Below, in pieces: positions 49,112 to 61,100 of a stretch of 64,000 nt of DNA (position 1 is its first letter; each line of letters opens with the position of its first letter). The notes under the pieces were generated by a model. That model ran no database searches, was not told where the DNA came from, and saw only the letters and a program-made list of their open reading frames with translations. The stretch is from Costus lasius. Its lineage: Eukaryota > Streptophyta > Magnoliopsida > Zingiberales > Costaceae. Made by a program: the position numbers and the translations under genes. The stretch spans positions 31,871,501-31,935,500 of the forward strand of contig CM050446.2 in NCBI GenBank assembly GCA_027563935.2, in the 5' to 3' direction.

Positions 49112-52100
49112 CTATACAATTTTTCATACTCTTAAGTCTAATTAGATAAATATATTTTAAAAAATTAAATATTTCAAGTGATTTGGTAGGATCTTACGAT
49201 CCGATTCTACGTTCTGATCTTATAAAGTCTTTATCGTTCCTAAGTAGGATCTCAATCCTGACAACCTTGATTAAGATAACAATATAAAAAAATTAATGAG
49301 AAGTATGATACATGAAGTACATGATTTAAAGTGACGAAAAAAGAGGTATGTACAATGTTTGACCCATGATTAACAAAAACAAATCATTAGCAATAGCAAC
49401 ATAGGAAGAAATTTTCTAATGAAGCACTAAAAATTATGCTACAAGTTCCTTGGTCGCACTAGATGTAGACCCAGGCGAAGCAATAAGAAATGAAGCAAGA
49501 GTACTAGACTTTAGAAATCATTCATACTCGCCAAAATTTATCCCAACAATATGCTGAGTTAGGGGATCAAATGTTATCCATAGTAGCACTAAGGGATGAA
49601 GCACGAGTAGGAAAGCTCTTAAATAAATCTTAAGGCTCCATAGTGGCAACCTACTAGTGTGTTAAGGTGTCCCAAGATATTGTCTTAATAAGCATCCCTG
49701 GTTCAAGAAGTTGAAATGAAAGTAGTAGATGTGATAATGTAATCTCAAGATCAAGAATAGTAACATCCACCAAATGGTGATCATGGGCAATTTTATAATT
49801 GACATTTAGACTAGAGAAAAAGTTACAAACAAGAATGTTTTGGAACTGTTGGGACACCACGGGGGTTTTAAAATTTTATTATATATATATAGCGGAAGCA
49901 ATCCTCGAAATAAGCTAGTCCTAAAAACCCAGAAGATCGAGTCAAGCAAGAGAGTCGACACGGTGAGTAAGAGAAAGTACCTCAAAGCAATAGATTGAGA
50001 AGTGATGTAGGCGCCCAAGTATGCGCCCTCTCCAGTCTCGCACACAATCAATGTTTGAGTTTTATTCTTTCACTCCCGGTGCTAATCTCGGGAAGAAGAT
50101 CCACACCAAGGGAGCCTTCCTTGATCACTTGCGCTACCCACAAAGAGGAGGAAGCGTTAAGAGGATGAAAGAAAAAGAGGTGCCGCTAAGTCTTGCCTTC
50201 GCTTGCGCCAAGGAGGAAGAAGGATGGTGCTTGCAGCCTTGATGGAAGAAGAATCTCCAAGGATCACCTAACTGTCGCCCCTCTTATTGTCCACGCCAAG
50301 AAGAAGATGTGTGTATGAGGGGTTCAACTAGGGTCCTTTAAATAGGAGGTATAGGCAGTTTAGGGTATAAGGAAGATGTGGGTGATTATTGCATGATTCA
50401 AGGATTTATTCAATTAATTATTTTGATCAAATCCTTAATCTCATATGTGCCTAAGCCTTGCCTAAGCAAGTCTATGCCATATGCGCCCAATCCATACCTA
50501 ATGAGGCAAATATTCTATGCATGCACCAAGACTTAGTCAAAGCATCACGATAGATTGCCTAATGAAACATGGGCACAAATCCTAATCCAATTAGGAGTCT
50601 AATTATGCCAATAATCAGCCTACATGCGCCCATGACATTCCAATTAATGTCTCATATGATTAAATCAAATCCAATCTGAATTAGTCACTTGGAAGATACC
50701 AATCATGGCCATAGGCGCCACCACTCCTAATCCAATTAGGCTTTTGCGCTTATACCAACAATTCTTCCCATTATACCCTTTAGCCCACTTACCTTTTCAT
50801 GAGAATTTATTAGTAAGCCCCATTACCCGCCTAACCCAAACTTCATTATGCATGTTGATCAAGTCATTGGATCCAATCCAATATAACCTAATGTCAAACG
50901 AGGCTAACCATAGTCAATTTTGGGTCAACCTGCCAAAAATAAAGTTTGGTTCTAATAAACTTCTTCCATCTCATCAGGCCCATTGGCACTGATAAAATCT
51001 CTCAAATAGATCCAAGTTATGAAATAACTCGATCCAAAGGCTACCCGATCAATATGAAAACTCGAGTATCAAGGTGTGCAACCCTATAGGTTCCTCTGAC
51101 GTTGACAATGATGAACTAAGGTCAGAAGTGGCACCTAGCAGTACATCGCTGCTACCCAAATCTTCGGAATGGATATCAACATCCCCATTATCGCAATAAG
51201 GTACCAATGTATTATAGTCTCTTTACCAAACTGACATCCGATTGGACAAAGTGTGTCATCACTATGTTTATACCCAATCTCATGGTCATGACTAAATCAG
51301 GTTTTCACTTGGGTATGGTCATACACTGCATCCATAGGGAGGTCTGTGGATATCAAGCTTCCCTTAGGAAAGGGCAAATCCTATATCTGTTTATTGATCT
51401 TCTCATATGGGTCGTGACATACTCAATGACAACTGTTATAACCTCCCAACTACGGTGAGGTATTAGGTTGTATCAAAGTATGTCCCTAACCATATAGAAA
51501 GGTCAATGACCTCAAGTCTAGAGATCAATGCATCTCCTGCCACTTGTGAGGTTAACTTATGACACCAAGTGAATGCCTCACAGCAGATCGATCCAGTACA
51601 TCTACCATTAATATACTCATATGTCTGCGTTAGCACTATGTGCTTAACCAGCCCATATACCAATCTCAGATGTACCAAAACTATCCCTCCTTATCCACTC
51701 AGGTACTTGACTGGGGATAGAGTTTGAGCACAGAACCTGTTTGGCCCACCGTTCTGATCCGCTTATCAGGTTGCAGGCAGTGGATTTTGAGAAGTTAGTG
51801 TGTTTGGATGTGCCGCTTCCCGATCCTAGCCAGATAAGCAGCACCATTAACAAAAGCAATATAAGAGATGTTTTTCCTGGCTGCCCCTTTCCTTTCACGT
51901 GCCCGAGCGAAGCTCCTCCGCCCACACTCTGCCGCCTCACCCTCCTCTTCTTCCTCTTTTGCCTCTTTCTCTCCCTCCGCCGCACCCGGACTCTCCCATT
52001 CACATCGTCGTCCTCCGCTATTGCCGTCGCCTATCCCCTCTGCCTTTGCCGCTTTTACTACCGCACCATCAGCTCCGCCACCGCGGCCTTCGACTCTTCC

Positions 52101-55100
52101 CGCTCTATCGACCCTGCATCCTACCTGATGGTAAGTCCTCGCCGTCAAGCGCCTCCTCTCCTCCCATTCCTCCCCCATCCGTGTCGCCGCCTCCGATCAT
52201 GAGTTAAAAAATGAGCTCCAAGTTGTCGCCACTCCATTGTCCAGCCATTTCTATATAAAAGATCTTTCATATGCTTGTCAAGAGGCCAAAATTATTGAAT
52301 CCAACATAAGTTGCAAAGATAGAGGGCAACGGAAATGTGAGGGGACGGGAAGCCCGTAGACAAAACCCAAACTATTCAAGTTTCTCCTATGTATATTTTT
52401 TATTTAAGTTCAGCATCTTTCTTTTTCAATGGCCATACTTTCCATCAGAAGATCTATGTGAGGGGATAGAGTGTTTTCCTTGAGATCTTTAAGAGCATGA
52501 TCAACTAGTGCTGATAATGGTTCTTGATCTACATATTGGAGTTCCTGCGTATATTGCTGGAACATATATTGACATTACATTTCCACAACTGGAAAACAAA
52601 TATTTGAATTTAGCATTTAATTATTTTATATTATCATAAATTAACTACTTTATAATAAAAAGATTATTTATTTTGACACTATAACTTAATTTATAACCTA
52701 AGATAGCTTCACTAACTAAAATAGTAATTAAAGTAATCTTTTAAGGATTAAAATTTAAGCATTTACCTACTTCATAGCATAACCTAGTCATAGTGCTACA
52801 ATAATAAACTTAAAAAATAGATATTTAGTGTTATGTCCGTAAAAAAATATTGATTGGATTGATGGGATGAGACATCCCTATCTCATCCTCGTCTCAACTG
52901 CTTCTTATCTCTCTCCATTTATCTTCCCCACATCCGCCTCACACACGTCGTTGCCCACACCTCTTCCCTAGTTCGCAACTCGCATGCACACTTACCCTTT
53001 CTCCTTTGTGCTCGACAAGCTGATGTCGCCATCGAACTCCGGTCTCCGACGACAAGCTCTAGTGCCGCCTCCCTCTTCCTCCCTTGCAGCTCTGTTCGAC
53101 GAGGCGCGGCTAGACGAGAACACCAAGAGACAGTTTCCAGTGGCGCTGCTCTCTTCCAGCGACTCCCATGCCTGCAATCGACATGGTGACGAGCATCTAT
53201 TGAACTCTAGCGACTTCCGGCAAGGTTTTGCTGGTTTCAATGAGTTCCGATCACATTTTGATGATTTCCGGTGAAGGTCCGACAGGGTCTGCTGATGTAG
53301 CCTCTTGCTGCTCCAACGAGCCTCACAGTGCAACGGACTACTGATTGGAAGGAGTCGCTGGCGCTGGAGACGAAATACTGTTCCGGTGAGCTTTCTAGTG
53401 AACTTTCTGACGACATCCATTTGACCCGACGATCGGTACGTCCACACGTGCTATGGATGAGGTTAGTGCCTAACCTACTTCATGCGTATGTTAATTAATG
53501 AATATTGCAAATTCGTAATCTCCTATGAATACAAGCTTAAATGCGTTGATAATTGCTAATAATAATAGATGAATAAATGGTACGAACGTCAATGATTAAC
53601 TGTGAAAGTAAATCAAGAAAAGAAGAAAAATAAAAATAGATAAATAAATATATGTATAATAATATGGTTTAAATAGGAAGATTAATATGTGTATTTTATT
53701 TCGTTACGAGAACTATAAACTGGGACGAACGGGATCTATTCTGATATGAGAATAGGATTAGTCAAACCTACAGTGACACATAGGGATCTTTTCCTATACT
53801 TTGATCAAGGTGTCTACTGCTTGGTTATGAGGCATTCTATAGTTTGGCGTTGCTGCTTAGTTTGGGACGCTTTACTGATTTACTCTATTGTTATCCTCTC
53901 CATTGGATTATTATTCCATTGTGCATGGTTATGAATGATTATTTATATTTCATTGCATAATATATTCTTATCCCATATTACTGAAATTTTACGCTTGTTC
54001 TCATTGCATATATGCTCTCTAGCACAATATATTGGTTATTTTGTGTTGTACCGGAGACGATGGAGTATCAGTCGAACGTATTTTGGGGCTGAATCTACAT
54101 AATGCTATGAAGACAACCTCATAGATTATGTTATTATCATCATACAGTTGTGCTATTACACGGGTATAATTGGGTATTAGATGCAGTACCAATAAACTAT
54201 TGATAAGCAATCATTTTCGGTGTGCAAGCTAATACTAGGGATCACACACATATGAGTGTGTGTCCATTGGAGACGAGTTGGCCCCAACATTATATTGTTT
54301 TGCGTAATGATGTATATTTATGGTATTTGTGCGTGGTTTACAAAGTACATATTTAGTGCACCCTGTTAAATTGCGTTATATATATGTATGGCACGTTTTT
54401 CTCTTAGTACTTATGCACTATGCACTTAATCTCTACTTAGCTCTTCTGGATAACAACCCCTGCTTGTGTTTTATTTCAAATCCTAGTGCGGGTCCATCGT
54501 GGGCAAATTAGGCGTAGATAGATAATTGTAGATGACTTCCCGGTTGTTACTAAGTTATATGGGTCTGGCCTTACTAATGTATTTGGGCCTTACCCTAATC
54601 TTCTCATCCACTTGTATTATGGATTGTTGTTCACTGTTGAACTAACCCTAATACACATCTTTACTGTTCATCATCCGAACTTGGTATCAGAGCCATCGTC
54701 GTCGCCGCCTGCTTCTTCCGCTCATCTCGGCCGCTTGCTCCGGCGCCGGCGTTGCTCTCCTCCACAGTTATTCTCTCCTAAAACCTCCTCTACCCCTTCC
54801 GCTCTTCGCTTGACCCTTAAACCTCTCTTTCGCCCGTCGCCTGGTGTTCGTTCCTTCTAGCGGTGGAATGGAGACTTAAGGGAACCCTTCATCTTTCTTT
54901 GTTGGCGGTCTTGTAGCGTTCGGATTGGACCATCTTGCTGTTGCCGCTTCCGGCCTTCTCGCTCGACGCCAACCCTGCTCTATTCGGTGACTTCCTTCTT
55001 CGACATCCAGAAGCGAGCGTTGTCTTCTTCGACTTCCTCCTTCAACAACAGAGTCGCCACTTCATCTCTTCCAACAGCAATATCGACGTCCACTGGTATT

Positions 55101-58100
55101 TCTTTTAATCAAACGCCTCCTTCTGCCAGCATTGTCTTCGTCGGGTTTATTTCCCTTATTCTCCAGTCGATTCCTTCATACTATATGGATATCTCTGGCA
55201 CTGAACTGAAGCCAGCATCTAGCATCGCCACCACCGTCAAGTTCGATGGTACTAATTATCTTCTCTGAGCTCGCTCTATGCGTTTTTACCTTGGATCTCA
55301 TGGCAAGGATATGCATTTAACGAACCTTGCCCCAAACTCTTTAGATCCTACTTATGAAGTTTGGCGACGGTCCGACATGCTTCTTAGCAATATAGAGGGT
55401 GGCATTGCTTCCACTGTTATGTGTTTAGACACTGCCAAAGAAATCTGGGATGTTCTGGCGTCTACCTATGCTCCTCAAGAGACCATTGGTCAAGTTCACA
55501 AGCTATATGAGGATCTTTTTAATTTGAAACAGGCCAGCTTGCCTGTGCCCGACCTTTATAGAACTCTTAAAGGGAAATGGAACCAGTTGCAGATGCTTCA
55601 ACCTCCTACTACTGTCATATCAGTGACCATTTAGCAGAGACAGGAACTCTTCATCGCTATCTTTCTCACTACACTGGATGACTCTTATGTGGCTGTTAAA
55701 GCACAGCTCCTTACAGATCCCTCTATTCATACGATTCAGAGTGTTTATTCTCGGCTTCTGCGAGTCTCTTTGGTTACTCCTGCCACTTCCATCAGCAGTG
55801 CACTCCTTACCCCTAAAGGGGGACGCCGTGGTGGTAGTTCTGGTCGAGGCAGGGGACGTGGTCGAACTACTACACCTTGTGGATACTGTGGCCGGACCAA
55901 CCATCCATCCAAGCGGTGTTGGAAAAAGTTTGGCAAGCCCTCTTTTGCCAAGTTGACTCTTGATAATGGATCACATATACCTGGCGAGACCGTTGTTGCT
56001 GCTTCACCTTCTATAGCTGATTCGACTATCACTGTTTCCACAGCTGAGTATGATCACCTGGTTCGGTTAGCTTCTCAGACAGAGGCATCCTCCTCATCTA
56101 TGATGCCTACCACTCCTGATATCTCCGGTACTGCTTCTCTTATCGCCTCTTCTAACACTTGGGTACTTGATTCCGGAGCCACTTCTCATGTTTCAGGTAA
56201 TAGATCATTGTTTGCCACTCTTCGCATTGACACTCACCATAGTCCGGTGTCAATTGCCGATGGCTCTCTTATTCCCGTTCATGGCATTGGAACTGTTCAT
56301 TTGACTTCCAAACTTACATTGCTTAATGTTCTTTATGTTCCCAAATTTCCAGTTAACCTTATTTCTGTTTATGCTCTATCTATCTAAAAGTTTGAACTGC
56401 TCCATAACCTTCCTTTCTTCTTCCTGCATTTTTCAAGACCTCAGGACGAAGGTGAAGATTGGTGGGGGGCTTAGGGTTGGAGGAGTCTATATTCTCACTA
56501 ATCTTGCACCAGACACTTCTGCTGTCTTTTTGACTGCATCCTCTCCTTACACGTGGCACTATCGGTTAGGCCACATCTCCCCAACAAAAGTGCAAGATAT
56601 TTTGTCCTTGAAGTCTTGTCCTCATTTTGAGTGTGATACTTGTCAGCTTGGAAAGCATCATAGGACGTCGTTTCCTAATAGTCGTAGTCCTCCAACTATT
56701 GTTCTTTTTCATATAGTTCATTTTGATATTTGGGGTCCGAGTCCTGTTTCCACTAGAGATAGTTTCAAATATTTTGCCACTTTAATAGATGATTTTTCTC
56801 ACATGTGCTGGGTATTTCTACTTAAAAGTCGTTTTGATATGTTTCATGCTTTCAAACTGTTTTAAATACGAAATCAGTTTAACTTACCTCTTAAAATTCT
56901 ACGTACTGATAACGCTCTTGAATACACCAATTCTCTCTTTATGTAGTTTTGTGGCTCTCAGGGTATAATTCATCAAACCACTTGCCCCTATACCTCCGTG
57001 CAGAATGGGATTGCAGAACGTAAAAATCGTCACCTCCTTGATGTTGCTCGTGCTCTCATGTTTTATATGCATGTCCCTAAGTATCTTTGGGGTGATGCTG
57101 TTCTCACTGCCATATACTTGGTCAACCGTGTTCCTACATCATCTCTACATGGTAAATCACCCATCTCTATTCTCACTCCTCGTTGCCCTGTTTTCCAGGT
57201 TCCACCCAAGACCTTCGGTTGTTCATGCTATGTTCACAATTTATACCTTGGTGTTGACAAGCTAAGCCCTCGCTCTACGCGTTGTATCTTTCTTGACTAT
57301 TCTCGGACTCAAAAAGGATATAAGTGTTTTGATCCTCAGCGTGGTCGATACTTTGTGAGCATGGACGTTACCTTCCTTGAGTCCACTCCGTATTTCAGTC
57401 CCTCTACATCACTCTCACCAGACTTTGCTCCTCCATGCCCTCAGGCTGTTCCTTTCGACTCCTTACCAGTTCCACCTACTGTGTCTCCTGGTATTTCCTC
57501 TGCTCCCTTGCAGGTTTATCATCGACGAGCTCGAACTCCTCTGCCTGCACCCCCTTGCCTGACGCACCTCTCCTTGAGGCTCCTCGTCCTGATTCGACAA
57601 ATCTCCCTATTGCTCTTCGCAAGGGACGTCGCTCTACAACTAAGTATCCTACTTCTCATTATGTTTCCTACTCGAGGATTTCTCCTTCTCATCATGCGTT
57701 TCTTAATGTCATCTCCTTTAGTACAGTTCCTACCTGCCCCTCTAATGCTTTCTCCTCCCCTTACTGGACGGCCGCTATGGATGAGGAGATGGATACTCTC
57801 ACTTCTTGGTGCACATGGAGTCTTGTTTCCTTACCTACCGGGGCCCGACCCGTTCCGTGCCTGTGGGTCTACACTATTAAACACAATCCTGATGATTCGG
57901 TCAATCACTACAAAGCTCGCCTCGTGGCCAAGGGTTTTACACATATTTATGGTGTTGACTACTTTGGACACATTCTCTCCCGTTGCTCTCTTGAACTCTG
58001 TATGGACTATTTTCTCACTTGCCATTAACCTGGATTGGACTCTTCATCAATTGGATGTCAAGAATGTCTTCTTGTACGATGATCTCTCTGAGGCTATTTA

Positions 58101-61100
58101 TATGGATCAACCTCTGAGTTATGTCAAGCCAGGGGGGTTCATGTGCCAATTACATAAAGCTATTTATGGCCTTAAACAAAGCCCAAGAGCATGGTTTCAG
58201 AAGTTTTCAGCCATCATATCACAGATTGGCTTTCTTCATTGCAAATCGGATCACTCTATATTCATTCGTAAATCCACCAAGGGCATAGTTGTTCTGGCTA
58301 TTTATATGGATGACATTCTTCTTTCAAGAAGTGACTATGCAGGTATACATGAAACTAAAACCTTTTTAAAATCACAATTCTCTCTTAGAGATATGGGCAA
58401 ACCTAGATATTTTCTAGGTATTGAGATTGCATACAAGGGTTCTTCGCTTCACCTATCTCAACGCAAGTATGTTCTTGATCTTCTATCTGACACGGGTATG
58501 CTTGATTGTAAACCATCTGATGTGCCTATGATTCCAAATGAACATCACAGTATGTGGGAGAAGTCAGAAGATACTGATTCTACTGTTTACAAGCAAGTTG
58601 TAGGAAAGCTTATCTATCTTACTATTACTCGCCCAGATATCTCGTGGGTGTTGTTAGCCAATTCATGCAATCCCCTAAACAATGTCACTAGAAAGCTGTA
58701 TTGAGAATCTTACAATATTTGAAGAAATCTCCAGGCCAAGGTCTTCTCTATAAGCAGGACAGGCATTCTACCATTGAGTCTTACTATGATGCCGACTATG
58801 CTAGCAATATCGATGACCGTAAATCCATCTCGGGTTTCTGTACATATGTAGGGGGCAATCTAGTTACCTGGAAAAGCAAAAAGCAAGAGTGTTGTTTCGA
58901 GATCTAGCTGTGAGGCTGAATATCGTGTCATGGCTCATACCACTTGTGAGCTGTTGTGGATCAAAGGGTTACTACAAGAATTCGGCCCGGTGGTTTGTGC
59001 TCCTATGACTATGCATTGTGACAACCAGTCAGCAATATTTATTACCAACAATCCTTCATAAACGTACCAAATATGTGGAGATTGATTGCCACTTCATCAG
59101 AAATGTCATCTCAAGTCGGCAAATTTCTACTCCATATACCAAGTCTGAGGATCAAATTGCTGATATTTTTACCAAGACTCTCAACTCTATGAAGATTCAT
59201 GATTTCTGTAACAAACTGAGCATGTGTGATATTTTTGCTCTAGCTTGAGGGGGTGTGTTACTAAGTTATATGGGCCTAGCCTTACTAATGTATTTGGGCC
59301 TTACCCTAATCTTCACATCCACTTGTATTATACATTGTTGTTCACTGTTGAACTAACCCTAATACACATCTTTACTGTTCATCGTCCGAACTCTGGTAAT
59401 AGTTGTATTTATATTTTGGTACATTGTTCTAGCTAGTGATGTTTTGGTCGGGTGGCCAAGGTATTATACTATTGGTGTGGACAGATGTTGATTTATATAT
59501 GTATAGGGAGATTCTACTGTTGATTTCATGTTATTAGCTGATGGGCCACCAGCCGGAGCTCAATACCTGTTGGAGCGTGACATTTAGTTTTCTCTTTGCC
59601 AAAACCTAATCACGAGTTCATGGAGTAAATTACTCAAAAGTATAAATAGAAAAAACCATGAGAAACAATGGCACGCAGTGAATGAGCTTCAAGGGGTGAG
59701 AGCGAGCTCTATGCAGTTAATGTGGGTTGCCACATTGCAACTTTGATCATCAACGAATGAACTTCATGTAATGAGAAGCACATATGACCTTCAAATGATA
59801 CCAACAATCATTAGGATCAAATGATCTCAGCAATTCAATCATTTTACCATACCTCTTGAGGTTTTATCTTGCCACAAATTGAACCTTCTCGGATCCCTCC
59901 TAATCATTTTTACTTATTTTCCTTATTTTCCTATCTATGTCCAAGAAATCGAGCAAAACCAAATCAAAAGCTGCTTTGACTAATGATCATCCAAAAAGGA
60001 TGCCTTTTTTGGTTAGGTAGATCCAAAAAAAATTATAAACCTAAATAACTTTCTTGTTAAGGACGTAGATCTTTTGGAGAATATATCATATATCTTTAGT
60101 GAAAGAGAGGAATGCAATGAAGTTCAAGATGTAAGGCTTCATGTTATCAAGCAACTAGGTGAAAACTACGTGTCAAATTGTAGTCCAGGTGTCAGGTGTT
60201 GTTGTTGCAATACCATAGGATCAAAAGCAGTACGGTTTACTGTAAATTGCTGTTGGAAGAAGATACAGTACTATTTATATCTATTTATTTATTTTTATTT
60301 ATATATTTTACATATATTTACATATAATTTTTATTTAGTTTAATATATGTTTATTTATATATATTTATATAAGTTTATATATTTACATATATATATATTT
60401 ATATGTTTTTATGTTTATATATGTTTATATATTTTTTTATATATTTTTATATGTTTTTATATATTTCTATATGTTTTTATATATTTTTATATGTTTATTT
60501 ATAAATATATATAATGTATAAAGTAAATTTGGCTCTGTAGTTAGATGGTGAAAAGAAAAAGGTGGTGGACGGGGTTCGAACCCCGTCCCTCCCCTTGCGC
60601 GCGCGGCCTGCAGGTGGAAGGCTGCAGGTGCACTTCCTTTGTTTTTCCAGTTTGACCTGGGTCCAAGTTTGGTCAACAACGCACAGTGGGAAAAAAAAGG
60701 CAGCGTAGCACGTTCCGCTTGTTGACCTGCAAGCTGCCCGGCAATCCCAAACACAACCTACATATTCTAAGGTCTGTCAAGCAGGGAACATCTTGTTTGA
60801 GGCATAAAATACAAGAGAATCAAGGTGTTAAAGAGTTTCTCGTGAAAGCCAAGAAAGTATTGAAAGTGTAGAGATTGTCTTAGCATGATAGAATCTATCT
60901 ATTGTAATTTAAGGAGTATTCTATTTTGAATCAAACAAAGATCTACAGAATCCATCCAATTGAAAGGAGACAATAATGTTGCGTACTCTATTCCTAGAAT
61001 GAGGAAGAAGAGAGCCATAAGAGTGTCTAGAGGGAGGAACAAGGAAGTAAGTTGCAACAAATGAGAGGAGACAATAACAGCCCCTTGTGGAGAGCAGTGG

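Larger units (their letters stand above)
54545..59392 (+). mobile_element. Ale/Retrofit-like Ty1/copia element, 4.85 kb
   Basis: Two 137-bp LTRs (54,545-54,681 and 59,256-59,392) bracket one gag-pol unit. CCGGT at 54,540-54,544 and CTGGT at 59,393-59,397 look like a 5-bp target duplication with one change. The primer site TGGTATCAGAGCC follows the 5' LTR exactly and TTGAGGGGGTG precedes the 3' LTR. By my count the LTRs differ at six positions. Short LTRs and small size fit the Ale/Retrofit lineage. The reading frame is broken by stops and shifts. It sits in the 17.7-kb Toc64 intron, opposite to the gene. Confidence 0.9.

Noticed and set aside
51741..52207. Four overlapping open frames as a functional host gene
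   Set aside because: They lie within the Toc64 intron, lack known domains and are explained by C-rich composition; kept only as a possible captured fragment.
60261..60520. Open frames in the AT-only block
   Set aside because: Low-complexity TTTATATA repeats.
60525..60600. tRNA gene around the GGTTCGAACCCC box
   Set aside because: No acceptor stem, D-arm or anticodon arm can be drawn around it.
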